Source: Candidatus Tokpelaia sp.
GTDB lineage: Bacteria; Pseudomonadota; Alphaproteobacteria; Rhizobiales; Rhizobiaceae
Direction: 5' to 3'
NCBI RefSeq assembly: GCF_008636115.1
Contig: NZ_QLZD01000022.1
Span: 1-39,053 of the forward strand
DNA length: 39,053 nt
The translations under genes and the position numbers were made by a program. Each line of letters starts with the position of its first letter. Position 1 is the stretch's first letter. The notes under the pieces were generated by a model that was given only the letters and a program-made list of their open reading frames with translations, ran no database searches and was not told where the DNA came from. Positions 15,109-24,380 of the stretch are shown here, one piece after another.

Positions 15109-15152
15109 AAGAGGCGGGGAGCGCCGACAGGCTAGCCTGTGGCACGACAGGG
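15109..15152 (+). repeat. Palindromic dispersed element, copy 3
   Basis: A tandem neighbour of copy 2, starting 54 bp later and nearly identical (GGCGCGACAGGG has become GGCACGACAGGG). The 54-bp spacing keeps the plus-strand frame, so the two copies read as EAGSADRLACG twice. Confidence 0.88.
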
Positions 15153-15214
15153 AAGGAAAAGGCTTTTATCCGGCGCGGCGGTTGTTTTAGCCGCGGCGCT
15201 TACAGAAAAGCTAG

Positions 15215-15422
15215 TCTTTCATTTTCAGCGCATGGATAAAAGCTTGCTTAGCGGGATTTCGACCTTGCCGAACGGACGCATGCGCTTTTTGCCTTCTTTC
15301 TGCTTTTGGCGCGGTTAATCTTTCATCTTCAGCGCGTGGATAAAAGCTTGCTTAGCGGGATTTCGACCTTGCCGAACTGGCGCATGCGCTTTTTGCCTTC
15401 TTTCTGCTTTTGGCGCGGTTAA
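15215..15422 (-). repeat. Two extra tandem copies of the lepA 3' end (104-bp period)
   Basis: The sequence from TCTTTCAT to the CTTTCTGCTTTT region occurs three times at an exact 104-bp step: 15215, 15319 and 15423, the last being the true lepA 3' end. The two extra copies share changes not found in the parent (GCTTGCTTAGC in place of GCCTCTTGC, and TTGGCGCGGTTAA after CTGCTTT). They therefore probably arose from one altered copy that was then duplicated. They lie downstream of the lepA stop codon. Confidence 0.92.
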
Positions 15423-17224
15423 TCTTTCATCTTCAGCGCGTGGATAAAAGCCTCTTGCGGGATTTCCACTTTGCCGAACTGGCGCATGCGCTTTTTGCCT
15501 TCTTTCTGCTTTTCCAGCAATTTGCGCTTGCGCGTCACATCGCCGCCATAGCATTTGGCGGTCACATCTTTGCGCAAAGCGCGGATTGTCTCGCGCGCAA
15601 TCACCTTGCCGCCAATCGCCGCCTGAATGGGGATTTGAAACATATGCTGCGGAATAAGCTCTTTCAGCTTTTCACACATAGAGCGGCCGCGCTTTTCTGC
15701 CGCGCTGCGGTGCACCAGCACGGACAGCGCATCAACCGCCTCGCCATTAACCAGAATCGACATTTTTACCAGATCACCCTTTTGATAATCAGTGAGCTGA
15801 TAATCAAAAGAAGCATAGCCTTTGGAAATGGATTTTAGCCGGTCATAAAAATCAAACACCACTTCATTAAGCGGCAAATCATAAGAAACCATAGCGCGGC
15901 TGCCGACATAAGATAAATCGACCTGAATGCCGCGGCGCTCCTGGCATAATTTTAAAATATTGCCCAAATATTCGTCCGGCGTGAGGATAGAAGCGCGAAT
16001 CCACGGCTCTTCAATCGCCGTGATTTTCATAATATCCGGCATGTCGGCCGGGTTATGCAGCTCTTTTACCGTGCCATCGAGCATATGCAGGCGGTAAACC
16101 ACCGAAGGCGCGGTGGCGATAAGATCGAGATTAAACTCCCGCTCCAGCCGCTCCTGAATAATTTCCAAATGCAGCAGCCCCAAAAAACCGCAGCGAAAGC
16201 CGAAGCCTAAAGCGGCTGAAGTTTCCATTTCAAAAGAGAAACTGGCATCATTGAGCCGCAATTTGCCCATGGCGGCGCGCAAATCTTCAAAATCTGCCGC
16301 GTCAACCGGGAACAGGCCGCAAAAAACCACCGGTTGCGCCGGCTTGAAGCCGGGCAGCGGCGCGGCACAGGGGTTTTTATCTTCGGTTATGGTGTCACCC
16401 ACCCGCGTATCGGCCACTTCTTTGATGGAAGCGGTAATAAAGCCGATTTCACCCGGGCCAAGCTCTTCCATTGCGACCATTTTGGGGGTAAAAACGCCCA
16501 CCCGCTCAACCGGATATTTGGCGCCGGTGCCCATCATGCGGATTGTCTGGCCTTTTTTCAACCGGCCGTCAATAATGCGCACCAGCACAATCACGCCGAG
16601 ATAGGCATCATACCAGCTATCAACCAGCATGGCTTTGAGCGGTTTATGGCTGTCACCTTCACGCGGCGGCGGCAAATTTTGCACAATCGCTTCCAGCACT
16701 TTATCAATGCCCAAACCGGTTTTGGCTGAAATTTCTACTGCATCTGCCGTATCAATGCCGATAACATCTTCTATCTGCTTTTTTATGCGCTCCGGTTCGG
16801 CGGCCGGCAGGTCAATTTTATTCAGCACCACCACCAGCTCATGGTTATTGTCTATGGCCTGATAGACATTGGCCAGAGTTTGCGCTTCCACCCCTTGTGA
16901 GGCATCGACCACCAGCAATGAGCCTTCACACGCGGCCAATGAGCGTGAGACTTCATAGGCAAAATCAACATGGCCGGGTGTATCCATCAGGTTTAAAATG
17001 TAAGTCTGCCCGTCTTTGGCGGTATAATGCAGCCGCACGGTCTGGGCTTTAATAGTAATGCCGCGCTCGCGCTCAATATCCATGGAATCGAGCACCTGCT
17101 CCTTCATCTCCCGCATATCAAGCCCGCCTGTCATTTGGATAAGGCGATCCGCCAGCGTGGATTTGCCATGATCAATATGGGCGATAATAGAAAAATTGCG
17201 GATAGTTTTGAGATTGATTGTCAT
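15419..17224 (-). CDS. lepA: Elongation factor 4 (LepA)
   Basis: A 601-aa translational GTPase that acts on stalled or mispositioned ribosomes. The G motifs are visible: G1 AHIDHGKST (about 12-20), DTPGHVDF (G3), NKIDLP (G4) and SAKTGLG (G5). The LepA-specific C-terminal domain ends [17 protein letters not shown]. Length matches E. coli LepA (599). I chose ATG at 17224 ([14 protein letters not shown]); an upstream TTG at 17260 also keeps the frame, and neither has a clear ribosome-binding site. The 3' end is followed by two extra 104-bp copies of itself. In many relatives lepA stands alone, as here. Confidence 0.97.
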   Translation of the reverse strand: MTINLKTIRNFSIIAHIDHGKSTLADRLIQMTGGLDMREMKEQVLDSMDIERERGITIKAQTVRLHYTAKDGQTYILNLMDTPGHVDFAYEVSRSLAACEGSLLVVDASQGVEAQTLANVYQAIDNNHELVVVLNKIDLPAAEPERIKKQIEDVIGIDTADAVEISAKTGLGIDKVLEAIVQNLPPPREGDSHKPLKAMLVDSWYDAYLGVIVLVRIIDGRLKKGQTIRMMGTGAKYPVERVGVFTPKMVAMEELGPGEIGFITASIKEVADTRVGDTITEDKNPCAAPLPGFKPAQPVVFCGLFPVDAADFEDLRAAMGKLRLNDASFSFEMETSAALGFGFRCGFLGLLHLEIIQERLEREFNLDLIATAPSVVYRLHMLDGTVKELHNPADMPDIMKITAIEEPWIRASILTPDEYLGNILKLCQERRGIQVDLSYVGSRAMVSYDLPLNEVVFDFYDRLKSISKGYASFDYQLTDYQKGDLVKMSILVNGEAVDALSVLVHRSAAEKRGRSMCEKLKELIPQHMFQIPIQAAIGGKVIARETIRALRKDVTAKCYGGDVTRKRKLLEKQKEGKKRMRQFGKVEIPQEAFIHALKMKD

Positions 17225-17581
17225 AAAAACCGGTTTAGCAGTAATATCGGATATGGCCAAGAGCTGCCGGTGCAGATTCCTGTATTTTCTTGAATCCGGG
17301 GCAAGTTTTACGGCAGCTCTGGCGGCAGATACAGGCGAAAATATTTCTACCGGGGCAGATGCAAGGATTCAGGCTGTGATTTGGCTTTGTAAGCCGCATT
17401 TTTCATAAATTTACCGCAATTTTGTAAAAAATCGCATCTGTTCCTTGTTTTGTTGCCTTCCCCGGCGTAAAAGACGGGCGCGGGTAATGTGCCTGTTATA
17501 TATTGGGGCGGTATCGCCTTTATTGCGGCAATTAAATTGGCAGAATATTTGGAATCACAGGGAAACGGAAACGGTGAGGCT
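17225..17581. other. Divergent intergenic region between lepA and the IalB gene
   Basis: About 357 bp holding the promoters of both genes. It is AT-rich around 17400-17440. The frame open from 17489 is most simply an upstream extension of the IalB gene frame. I see no further gene or clear consensus promoter. Confidence 0.5.
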
Positions 17582-18103
17582 ATGGTAAATTTCGGCAGAA
17601 TTTTCGCAGGGCTTTTGGCAGCGGCGGCTATTGCGGTTTTTGGCAATGCAGCCTGGGCGCAGGCGCCGGCACCAACAAAATTGAACCAATATGATTATTG
17701 GGGCGCCTATTCTTATAAAGCTGAAGGCAAGGTGGTGTGTTATATTCTTTCCACGCCGACAAAACAAGAGCCGGCCAGTGTCAAACATGGTGATAATTTC
17801 TTTTTGATAAGCAGGCGTAATGGCGGCAAACTTTCTTTTGAGCCGCAATTTATGGCGGGCTATGATTTAAAACCGCAATCTCAGGTGGTGGCGACTGTCG
17901 GGGCGAAGAGTTTTAATCTGTTTACCAAAGGCAATGCCGCCTGGGTGGAAGGTGAAAAACAGGAAAGTGCCCTGCTGGCAGCCATGCGTTCCGGCAGTGT
18001 GATGGAAGTCAAGGCTGTCTCCAAACGCGGCACAGAGACTTTTTATACATATTCGCTGAAAGGTATTGGCGCGGCCTTGAAATCGGTGCAGAAATGTAAA
18101 TAA
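17582..18103 (+). CDS. Invasion-associated locus B (IalB) family periplasmic protein
   Basis: A 173-aa secreted protein. Residues 1-26 form a signal peptide (LLAAAAIAVFGNAAWA, probable cleavage before QAP). The mature part shows IalB-family features: a WGAYSY opening, a CYILSTPTKQEP cysteine segment, a FFLISRR strand, FNLFTKGNAAWV, and a terminal CK. IalB was named in Bartonella, where it is linked to erythrocyte invasion, but family members are widespread in free-living Hyphomicrobiales, so the name does not prove pathogenicity. Start at 17582 is set by the signal peptide; GGTGAGG just upstream is close to the ATG. Confidence 0.88.
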   Translation: MVNFGRIFAGLLAAAAIAVFGNAAWAQAPAPTKLNQYDYWGAYSYKAEGKVVCYILSTPTKQEPASVKHGDNFFLISRRNGGKLSFEPQFMAGYDLKPQSQVVATVGAKSFNLFTKGNAAWVEGEKQESALLAAMRSGSVMEVKAVSKRGTETFYTYSLKGIGAALKSVQKCK

Positions 18104-18174
18104 GCTGCCCAGGCCGGGAGAGCAGAGTGTGACATAAGGGGAGTGCGGCCGGTTTACAAATAGAGAAATGTGAT

Positions 18175-19560
18175 ATGTCTGATGAGCTGTTTTTTGCCGC
18201 AGCGGCAAGCGAGCCTGGTGCTGCGGTAAAGGGTGCGGGTTTTTTGGAGCCATTATGCTCCGCTGCGGCGGAGCATAATGCGGCGGAGAGGAATAAGCCT
18301 TCTCTTATCGGCCGCACAAGAGAAGAGCTGGCTCAGGCTTTGACGGTGATTGGGGTGCCGCAACAACAGAGAAAAATGCGGGTGGCGCAATTATGGCATT
18401 GGCTTTATGTGCGCGGTGTTTCTTCTTTCGCCAATATGAGCAATCTTTCCCGTGATTTCCGGGGGCAACTGGCGCAGCATTTTACCATTATGCGGCCTGA
18501 AATTGTGGCTGAGCAGCGCTCTGAAGACGGCACGCGCAAATGGCTGCTGCGTTTCCCCGCGCGCGGGGCAGGGCGGCCGGTTGAGGCAGAGACTGTCTAT
18601 ATACCGGAAGAAGGGCGCGGCACTTTATGTGTTTCCAGCCAGGTAGGCTGCACTTTGACCTGTTCTTTTTGCCATACGGGCACGCAAAGACTGGTGCGCA
18701 ATTTGACAGCAGAAGAAATTCTGGCGCAATTTTTGGTGGCAAAAGATTGCCTTGGTGATTTTGTCGATGAGGCGGGGCTGAATAGCGTGCGCGCCGGACG
18801 GGAAGAAATCGCTAAAATACGGGCGCCGGCTGAAAGGCAGGCGCAAAGGCCGGTCGCTGTGCCTGCCGATGAGGCTGAGATAAGCGAAAAGGCAATTTTG
18901 CCGGCGGCAACAGGGCGTAAAATCACCAATATAGTGATGATGGGCATGGGCGAGCCGCTTTATAATTTTGAGGCGGTAAAAAAGGCTTTGCTGATTGCTT
19001 CAGACGGTGAAGGCCTGTCGCTTTCCCGGCGGCGCATAACGCTTTCTACTTCCGGTGTCGTGCCCGGCATTTATCGCACCGGGGCGGAGCTGGGGGTTAT
19101 GCTGGCTGTTTCTCTGCATGCTGTTAATGATGAATTGCGCAATATGCTGGTGCCGATTAACAAAAAATACCCGCTGGCGGAATTGATGGCGGCCTGCCGC
19201 AATTATCCCGGTGTTTCCAATGCGCGGCGGATTACTTTTGAATATGTTATGCTGCGCGATGTTAATGACAGTGTGAGTGAGGCCAAAAAACTGGTGCAAT
19301 TACTCAAGGGTATTCCAGCAAAAATCAATCTTATCCCGTTTAATCCTTGGCCGGGGACGAATTATCAGTGCTCTGACTGGCGGCAAATAGAGCTGTTTGC
19401 CGATATTTTGAATAAAGCGGGCTATTCCTCCCCCATTCGGGCGCCGCGCGGGCGTGATATTATGGCCGCTTGCGGGCAATTAAAATCAGTCTCTGAGCGC
19501 CTGAAAAAGCTGGAGCGCGAAGCTTTGGAAGCCGGCCAAGGCGGGCGCTTTGCCCGCTAG
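18175..19560 (+). CDS. rlmN: Dual-specificity 23S rRNA/tRNA adenine-C2 methyltransferase RlmN
   Basis: A 461-aa radical-SAM enzyme that methylates C2 of A2503 in 23S rRNA and A37 in some tRNAs. The cluster motif CxxxCxxC is at 159-163-166 ([12 protein letters not shown]). The methyl-carrying cysteines are likely C152 (LCVSSQ) and the one in MAACGQL near the C-terminus. It is longer than usual: residues about 9-40 are a poorly conserved extension containing a 30-bp DNA palindrome, and about 50 residues (198-248) are inserted before the conserved [11 protein letters not shown]. The catalytic core is intact, so it should be active. It follows the IalB gene by 71 bp on the same strand. Confidence 0.95.
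   Translation: MSDELFFAAAASEPGAAVKGAGFLEPLCSAAAEHNAAERNKPSLIGRTREELAQALTVIGVPQQQRKMRVAQLWHWLYVRGVSSFANMSNLSRDFRGQLAQHFTIMRPEIVAEQRSEDGTRKWLLRFPARGAGRPVEAETVYIPEEGRGTLCVSSQVGCTLTCSFCHTGTQRLVRNLTAEEILAQFLVAKDCLGDFVDEAGLNSVRAGREEIAKIRAPAERQAQRPVAVPADEAEISEKAILPAATGRKITNIVMMGMGEPLYNFEAVKKALLIASDGEGLSLSRRRITLSTSGVVPGIYRTGAELGVMLAVSLHAVNDELRNMLVPINKKYPLAELMAACRNYPGVSNARRITFEYVMLRDVNDSVSEAKKLVQLLKGIPAKINLIPFNPWPGTNYQCSDWRQIELFADILNKAGYSSPIRAPRGRDIMAACGQLKSVSERLKKLEREALEAGQGGRFAR
18251..18280 (+). repeat. 30-bp perfect palindrome within the rlmN coding sequence
   Basis: The 13-bp arms CATTATGCTCCGC and GCGGAGCATAATG are perfect complements around a TGCG loop. It lies in frame in the non-conserved N-terminal extension of RlmN. 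Confidence 0.9.
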
Positions 19561-19618
19561 CGGAGCGGCTTGAGCTGCCGGCGCAGATTTCAGCTTTGGG
19601 AATGTCTGTATTGTTTAC

Positions 19619-19820
19619 ACATAGTTCTGGAATAAGTGGGGAGATGAGGGAATTTGCAGAGAAGTGTGGAATTTTCCAAAGAAATCAGGAGACTATTGAA
19701 ATTGGGGGACGGGAATCAAGGGGTAATGGCGAGCAAATTTTGACACGCGATTTTGCCAGATGGGAGTGATTGGGTGGAAATAAGCCGAGTGATGCGTGAA
19801 CCTTCAAAAAGGCTTTGAAA
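19619..19820. repeat. Dispersed element copy A, left part (202 bp)
   Basis: This matches 28879-29080 over the same 202-bp length. Landmarks shared by both include GGAATAAG, TTTTGACACGCGATTTTG and GGCTTTGAAA. It lies downstream of rlmN and encodes nothing recognisable by itself. Confidence 0.8.
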
Positions 19821-20194
19821 TTGCCCTTATGCTTATTGGCACGGCGTTAAGAGTATTTATGGACTATCGCACAAGCGGGACTACCAGCCTTGGCGGCATT
19901 GTCTGGTATGATACACTGCTTATCTATCTCCCCGCCGTTTTATTATTTTCAATCATTCGGGGTTATGAAATGGGGCAGAAAGCCTGTGCAATAGCAGGTG
20001 TTCTTTCTGCTGCGGCTTATTCTCTTTATCTCTGGCACTTGATGATTGTTCATTGTGCTGTCTGGCTCAAAAGCAAGCAAACAGTTCCGCAAGCCGTGCT
20101 TGATGCCGGTGCTGTTATTGCCGCCTTTGGACTGGGAATAATTCTCTATAAGCTGCTTCACAAGAGCAAACTTAACCGGCCAGTGCGCGGATAA
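19796..20194 (+). pseudogene. Remnant of an acyltransferase-3 family membrane protein
   Basis: The 132-aa frame has three or four membrane segments and the hallmark AAYSLYLWHLMIVH of the C-terminal half of acyltransferase-3 (OafA-like) proteins, which O-acylate surface sugars. Full-length members have about 350-400 residues, so the N-terminal two thirds, including the catalytic His region, is missing. The first 8 codons belong to a dispersed element. It appears inserted within copy A of that element; copy B at 28.9 kb lacks it. Confidence 0.75.
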
Positions 20195-20204
20195 ATATTG
20201 GCGT

Positions 20205-20334
20205 GCGGAATTTCTGCTCCTTTCAAAACGCTTTTGCAGACCCTTTGACTGACGCTTCAAAAGCTTGATTTTGACAGCGAAAAGATTCCAAAACCGCGTG
20301 TCAAAAATTCCAAAACCTTTTATCCGGCTACAGT
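20205..20334. repeat. Dispersed element copy A, right part
   Basis: This matches 29152-29256, sharing CTTTCAAAACGCTTTT, AAAAGCTTGATT and ATTCCA(A/G)AACCTTTT. Together with 19619-19820 it brackets the acyltransferase remnant. Confidence 0.75.
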
Positions 20335-20826
20335 CTGGCTATATTCAAGCCAGTCGTGATCTGCGCCGTGCGGTCTTACAGGCGTGTGCTTGTGAGGCCG
20401 GGTCAAGGTTTTATGAGGTAAATTTACCTGATAATAATACAGGAACCCGTTAAATTTCCTGTGGATAAGTGCCGGTAAAGCGGTGAAAAGGATAGGGTGG
20501 TGCCGGCATTTCAAGCCGCATATATTGCCTGTATTGCCCAAGCAAAATATCGGCACTATTTATATGCCGGCAGAATATGAGCCTCGGATAAGGAGTGTCA
20601 ATTTTGTCATGCTGCCATAAAGAAGACACCTGAAACTGCGTGCCGAAAATTTCAGAGTTTTCGGCTCTATGTCATTATTGCAGCAATGTTGAGTAAGGTT
20701 GTGCCGGCCAGAGCGATAATTACCGCCTTAAGGCAGGCTGTTTGACGGGCTGGCCCGGATAAGACGGCGGCAGCACCGGCAAAAGCCAATCCGGTTATAT
20801 GCGCGAGCGACAAAAAAGCAGCAAAG
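20335..20826. other. Intergenic region with a possible membrane-protein remnant
   Basis: No complete gene. On the minus strand from about 20836 to the stop at 20667 a hydrophobic frame reads DFAAFLSLAHITGLAFAG and later IIALAGTTLLNIAA. This could be the tail of a lost membrane protein. It shares TGCCGGCCAG(A/G)GCGATA with the 3' end of the adjacent repressor gene. Confidence 0.35.
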
Positions 20827-21804
20827 TCAGACGGGGGCAGTGCCGGCCAGGGCGATATAATGGACGGAAACTACCCGTTCATGCGGAAAATGCAGTTCTT
20901 TGGCCGGGTTGAATTGTTCCAGAACCAGGCCGCCGGCATTATGGCAGATAAATTTTTTAACATAGGCCAAAGGTATTTCGGTTTCATCGGTTGCAATCTG
21001 GGCGATAACATAATCTCCCTTTTTCACGCGCCGGGTTGGATCGACAAAAGCAATTTCGCCGTCTTCATAACGCGGATACATGGAATCACCGGAGATGGAG
21101 ACAGCATAAGCGCCGGAAATTTCAGAAAGCTGCGGCGGGCATAAAACGCTATATAAGGTGCTGCCATTTATTGGAAATTCACCGTCTATGCCGCCGACTG
21201 CCTGCCCGTAAACAGGAAGCCGGCGCTCATTTAGAGAAAATTTTTTGCCAATAAGCGCATTGGGAATATGTTCTGTTGCCGCCTCTTCCCCCTGAAACAA
21301 ATCATAAGAAGGGTAAGGTGAGGGAGAAATAGGGGGGGAAGGCCCGTCACTTTCATGAAAACCGTCATAGCCCGGCTGTAACCCGGGCAATGTGACTATA
21401 CGGGGAGATTTTTGCCGGTGCATGCGTCTTGCCCCCGGTTTCAAAATGGGCAAATCTCTATTATTTTCAGGAGGCTGCCGCTCCGCATATATAGCGGAGA
21501 CAGCAGCAGGCTCAGCCGGAGGAAAATATCGGGGAGCAGGTTCAGGCAGTATATTGGCGGCAGGAAGGGATAATTCTTCCTCTCCTGCGCCGGTCATTAA
21601 CCAGGCCGGGTTTGTTTCCAGCACTTCGGCAATTTTTTCCAGCGTATCAATGCGCGGTGAGCTGGATTTGTTCTGCCTGATATTGCGCAAAAATGAATCA
21701 CTCAAACCGGCTTCCAGCGAGGCGCGGCGCTCTGATTTTCCTAGCTTATCGAGGCGCGATTTTATCCGCTGTGCCAAAGTTGATTTTATCGAATTTATTT
21801 TCAT
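20827..21804 (-). CDS. XRE-family transcriptional repressor with S24 peptidase domain (cI/LexA-like)
   Basis: A 325-aa regulator. Residues 5-65 form a helix-turn-helix (RASLEAGLSDSFLRNIRQNK then IDTLEKIAEVL). A long Pro/Ser-rich linker follows, then an S24 self-cleavage domain from about 205. Catalytic Ser is in ISGDSMYPRYEDGE and the general-base Lys in LAYVKKF; the likely cleavage region is around QAVGG. Such proteins repress prophage or stress genes until RecA-stimulated autocleavage. No ribosome-binding site precedes the ATG, and a TATTAT -10 (plus 21812-21817) would start transcription almost at the ATG, so a leaderless mRNA as for lambda cI is possible. It faces a divergent gene across palindromic operators. 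Confidence 0.9.
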   Translation of the reverse strand: MKINSIKSTLAQRIKSRLDKLGKSERRASLEAGLSDSFLRNIRQNKSSSPRIDTLEKIAEVLETNPAWLMTGAGEEELSLPAANILPEPAPRYFPPAEPAAVSAIYAERQPPENNRDLPILKPGARRMHRQKSPRIVTLPGLQPGYDGFHESDGPSPPISPSPYPSYDLFQGEEAATEHIPNALIGKKFSLNERRLPVYGQAVGGIDGEFPINGSTLYSVLCPPQLSEISGAYAVSISGDSMYPRYEDGEIAFVDPTRRVKKGDYVIAQIATDETEIPLAYVKKFICHNAGGLVLEQFNPAKELHFPHERVVSVHYIALAGTAPV

Positions 21805-21811
21805 GTGAGGT

Positions 21812-21827
21812 ATAATAACCGTATTAT
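21812..21827. promoter_or_regulatory. Inverted repeat at the repressor promoter
   Basis: ATAATA-ACCG-TATTAT, with perfect 6-bp arms, lies 8 bp upstream of the repressor start codon and overlaps its likely -10. It may be a promoter element, an operator, or both. Confidence 0.45.
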
Positions 21828-21881
21828 GAGAGGAAGGCGATCAATTTTTATGCCTTATATCTTGTGGACAAAAAATCAACC

Positions 21882-21924
21882 AAGGTAATTTTACCCAATA
21901 TCAAGGTAAAATTACCTTGATATT
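21882..21924. promoter_or_regulatory. Tandem palindromic operators between divergent genes
   Basis: Two copies of a GGTAA-N2-TTACC palindrome lie side by side. The first (21882-21895) has TT at its centre. The second, 21897-21924, extends to 13-bp perfect arms (AATATCAAGGTAA / TTACCTTGATATT) around AA. They lie 78 bp upstream of the repressor and 152 bp upstream of the divergent gene. This arrangement suits cooperative binding of the S24 repressor. Confidence 0.7.
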
Positions 21925-22075
21925 TTTGCCTGGAATAATTTAACTGGGCTGAAACAGCAGTGAGTCGTTCGTCATTTAAAGGGTGCGGGATTTTTAAAAA
22001 GAGAGGTGAGAGCAGATTTTGTTAAATGGCCGTTAGCAGCGATTATGACAGCAGGGATAATGGGAGTTTAAAGAC

Positions 22076-22885
22076 ATGAAATTATTTGGTTCGGATTTTC
22101 GGATAGAGAAAAAGGCTGTAAGAAAAAAACAGGCGCGTTGTGCCTTGCAAACAGCAATAATGGGCGGTGATAATATTGCAAACGGCCTGGCGGCGCTGAA
22201 AAGCGGCGCTTTGCGGAATAATCCGTCCGCCAGAGAATTGGGGGCGGAGGGAAAAAAGACAGGTGAAAAACGGGCGCGCCGCGGCCGGCCGCGGCTGGAG
22301 GGCAGACTGCGTGAGCCGAATGGCCGTATTTCCCGGGCGCTTAATCCGCCCTCGCTGCTGGCTTTGCAGGCGCGGGCCTTTCATAGCGGCTTGAGCCTGG
22401 AGCAGGCTAAAGATCCGCGCGCCGAGACATATTTGGGGCGTCTGGCCATTTTTGGCCGCAGTGACGGTTTAAGCTGGGATCAATATGAAGCGGGGCAGAA
22501 ATTTTTGCAGTTACGCAATGATTATCAAAGATCATTGCTTTCTCCCGGCGCTTATTATGAGGCGACAGGCATACGACTGGGAGAAGATAATATGGCGGAA
22601 TATGAGGCTTGGGCTTTGCGGGTTAAAAAGCGCTATGCAAAGGTTTTGAAAGCCGTGCAGGAGGCGCAGATTGATAATGGGCGGGAAAATCTTTATGCCG
22701 CTTTGCAATATGTGATTATTGACGGGTTGGAGCTGCCTTATTTATTGGGCGCCGTGCGTCTGGTACTGAATGTTCTGCACCGTTATTTCAGGTATAGTGC
22801 TGTAGCTGAAGAACAGGGCAAGCGGGCGGACAGGCATGGAATATCGCTGGCCGGGCTGGGGATCGCCCATAAAATTCCGCAATAA
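22076..22885 (+). CDS. Phage-like hypothetical protein
   Basis: I cannot name this 269-aa protein. The middle part has the pattern KRARRGRPRLEGRLREPNGRISR, then KDPRAETYLGRLAIFGRSDGLSWDQYEAGQKF, which I associate from memory with proteins of unknown function in alphaproteobacterial prophages. The N-terminal 60 residues are basic and not conserved in appearance; the rest is probably helical. GGGAG lies nine bases before the ATG. It diverges from the S24 repressor across the tandem operators, so repression by that protein is likely. No other phage gene (integrase, terminase, capsid) is in the window, suggesting a remnant or a co-opted module. Confidence 0.7.
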   Translation: MKLFGSDFRIEKKAVRKKQARCALQTAIMGGDNIANGLAALKSGALRNNPSARELGAEGKKTGEKRARRGRPRLEGRLREPNGRISRALNPPSLLALQARAFHSGLSLEQAKDPRAETYLGRLAIFGRSDGLSWDQYEAGQKFLQLRNDYQRSLLSPGAYYEATGIRLGEDNMAEYEAWALRVKKRYAKVLKAVQEAQIDNGRENLYAALQYVIIDGLELPYLLGAVRLVLNVLHRYFRYSAVAEEQGKRADRHGISLAGLGIAHKIPQ

Positions 22886-23007
22886 AGGCACCGGGCAGAA
22901 AACAAAAGACACTATCGGGGGCAGGCATAACTGCCCCCTGAATTGGGGCGCAATCGGCCGGAAAACAGGCGGATTATTGTCACATTGTCTATTATCAAGC
23001 GAATCTG

Positions 23008-23454
23008 TTATTGGGCAAGACGGCGGCGCTCCAGCACTTTGCGCCGCAATCTGGCCACGCGCCGCGCCCGTAATCTGGGTGAAGAATTGCGGATCATCGG
23101 CCATAAAATAACCGGCATGGTGAAAACATGGAACATCAGGAAAATAATAACCTGGCCGACAAGGCGGCCGGTTTTGCCTCTGCCTTTGGCGCGCAGAATG
23201 CACCAGGGAATACCGGCCAGAGCAAAAACCAGTATGGCCCAGAGAGCCAGAATACAACATAGGCCGAGAAAAGCGCCGAAATTGCCGAATTGCAAAAAGA
23301 AATGCAGCCGGTAGTGGTGAATAATTGTGTTGGAGACACCCATCAGGCCGATAAACAAGGCACCGTAAACAAAGAGAACAAACAAAGAGATAAAAACCAG
23401 CGGCGCGGCCATGCCGGAGGGTTTGAATTCTGTATCTGTGGCGTAATGTGTCAT
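23008..23454 (-). CDS. Hypothetical membrane protein, three predicted helices
   Basis: A 148-aa protein I do not recognise. Hydrophobic segments are near 16-40 (AAPLVFISLFVLFVYGALFIG), 58-86 (FGAFLGLCCILALWAILVFALAG) and 98-118 (GQVIIFLMFHVFTMPVILWPM). The C-terminus is strongly basic (RLRARRVARLRRKVLERRR) and so probably cytoplasmic. AAAGG lies about ten bases before the ATG. It is flanked by the phage-like gene (convergent, 122-bp gap) and by grpE upstream on the same strand. No motif suggests a function. Confidence 0.65.
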   Translation of the reverse strand: MTHYATDTEFKPSGMAAPLVFISLFVLFVYGALFIGLMGVSNTIIHHYRLHFFLQFGNFGAFLGLCCILALWAILVFALAGIPWCILRAKGRGKTGRLVGQVIIFLMFHVFTMPVILWPMIRNSSPRLRARRVARLRRKVLERRRLAQ

Positions 23455-23512
23455 ATAAACCAGGCCTTTGACGATTATTAACGGCTCATTTTTTGTTAGA
23501 TAGCCTGAAAAG

Positions 23513-23554
23513 GCAATAATATTACCACGCCGCGCAATAATATTACCGCGCCGC
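23513..23554. repeat. Two tandem 21-bp repeats
   Basis: GCAATAATATTACC(A/G)CGCCGC occurs twice without a gap. It lies in the 209-bp region between grpE and the membrane-protein gene. A further inverted repeat (CAGGCCGG 23590-23597 / CCGGCCTG 23611-23618) follows, without a T-run, and could help end grpE transcription. Confidence 0.7.
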
Positions 23555-23663
23555 CCGGCGCAAGCCCTGCAACCGCGTTCCCCCCGCTTCAGGCCGGGCA
23601 GGAATTATTGCCGGCCTGACGGCATGCGTTTGCAACATGGGCAGCGGCCGTTTTTGCCTATAT

Positions 23664-24305
23664 CTAATTATCAACTTCGGTCTTCGGCTCGGCGGCGGCT
23701 TTTTCTCCCCCTTTGGCGATGCCCACTTGCGCGGCGCGCAAAACGCGATCACCAATAATATAGCCCGGCTGCAATTCCTGATTTACACTATTATGCGGCA
23801 CAGATTTATCTTCTGTTTCAAACATTGCCTGGTGCAAATGCGGGTCAAATTTTTGCCCCAAAGTTTCAATTTTGCGCACGCCATGATTTTGCAGAGCCGC
23901 TATCATGGCGCGTTCGGTCATTTCTACCCCCTCAGTAAGGGATTGCAAACGCGCATCTTCTGCGCCCGCCGGGGCTTTTGGCACGGCGCTTAAAGCCCGC
24001 CCCAGATTATCGGCGACAGAAAGCATGTCGCGGGCAAAAGACGAAACGGCATAGGCTTTGGCATCGGCAATATCGCGCGCTGTCCGCCGGCGCAGATTTT
24101 CCATATCGGCAGCCAGACGCATAAGCTTATCTTTCAGCTCAGTATTTTCCGCATTAAGTTTTTCAATAACCTCAGCGGGAGAAGGAATCTGCTCTTCTTC
24201 CCCGCTCGCTATTGCGGCCTCATCACTTTGCTCTGCCGCATAAATATCGGCTTCATCATTTTCGGGATTGTGTTCGGCGCCGTGAACGGGTTTTGTGTCG
24301 GACAT
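23664..24305 (-). CDS. grpE: Nucleotide exchange factor GrpE
   Basis: A 213-aa cochaperone that releases ADP from DnaK. The acidic N-terminus (to about 45) leads into the long dimerising coiled coil ([34 protein letters not shown]) and then the beta-domain with [29 protein letters not shown]. All family motifs are present and length is normal. It lies divergently from rph with 250 bp between. In many Hyphomicrobiales hrcA sits between rph and grpE; it is absent here. Confidence 0.96.
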   Translation of the reverse strand: MSDTKPVHGAEHNPENDEADIYAAEQSDEAAIASGEEEQIPSPAEVIEKLNAENTELKDKLMRLAADMENLRRRTARDIADAKAYAVSSFARDMLSVADNLGRALSAVPKAPAGAEDARLQSLTEGVEMTERAMIAALQNHGVRKIETLGQKFDPHLHQAMFETEDKSVPHNSVNQELQPGYIIGDRVLRAAQVGIAKGGEKAAAEPKTEVDN

Positions 24306-24349
24306 GATTTTTCCATTGATTCTGGTTTTTTATTTGAGGGCGATTACCC

Positions 24350-24380
24350 CGATATTGAGATTTTTAAGGCGAAAATCAAG
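24350..24380 (-). promoter_or_regulatory. Possible heat-shock (RpoH-type) promoter for grpE
   Basis: On the minus strand CTTG (plus 24377-24380) is separated by 17 bp from CTCAATATCG (plus 24350-24359), a partial fit to the alphaproteobacterial RpoH consensus CTTG-N17/18-CYTATNT. It lies 44 bp before the grpE start. Confidence 0.3.

Noticed and set aside
14937-15239. A 100-codon frame containing EAGSADRLACG twice.
   Set aside because: It consists mostly of the tandem palindromic elements, has no ribosome-binding site and no conserved domain. The repeats are annotated instead.
15315-15554. A minus-strand 79-codon frame ending [12 protein letters not shown], as in LepA.
   Set aside because: It runs through the duplicated lepA tail in a shifted frame; it is a by-product of the 104-bp copies.
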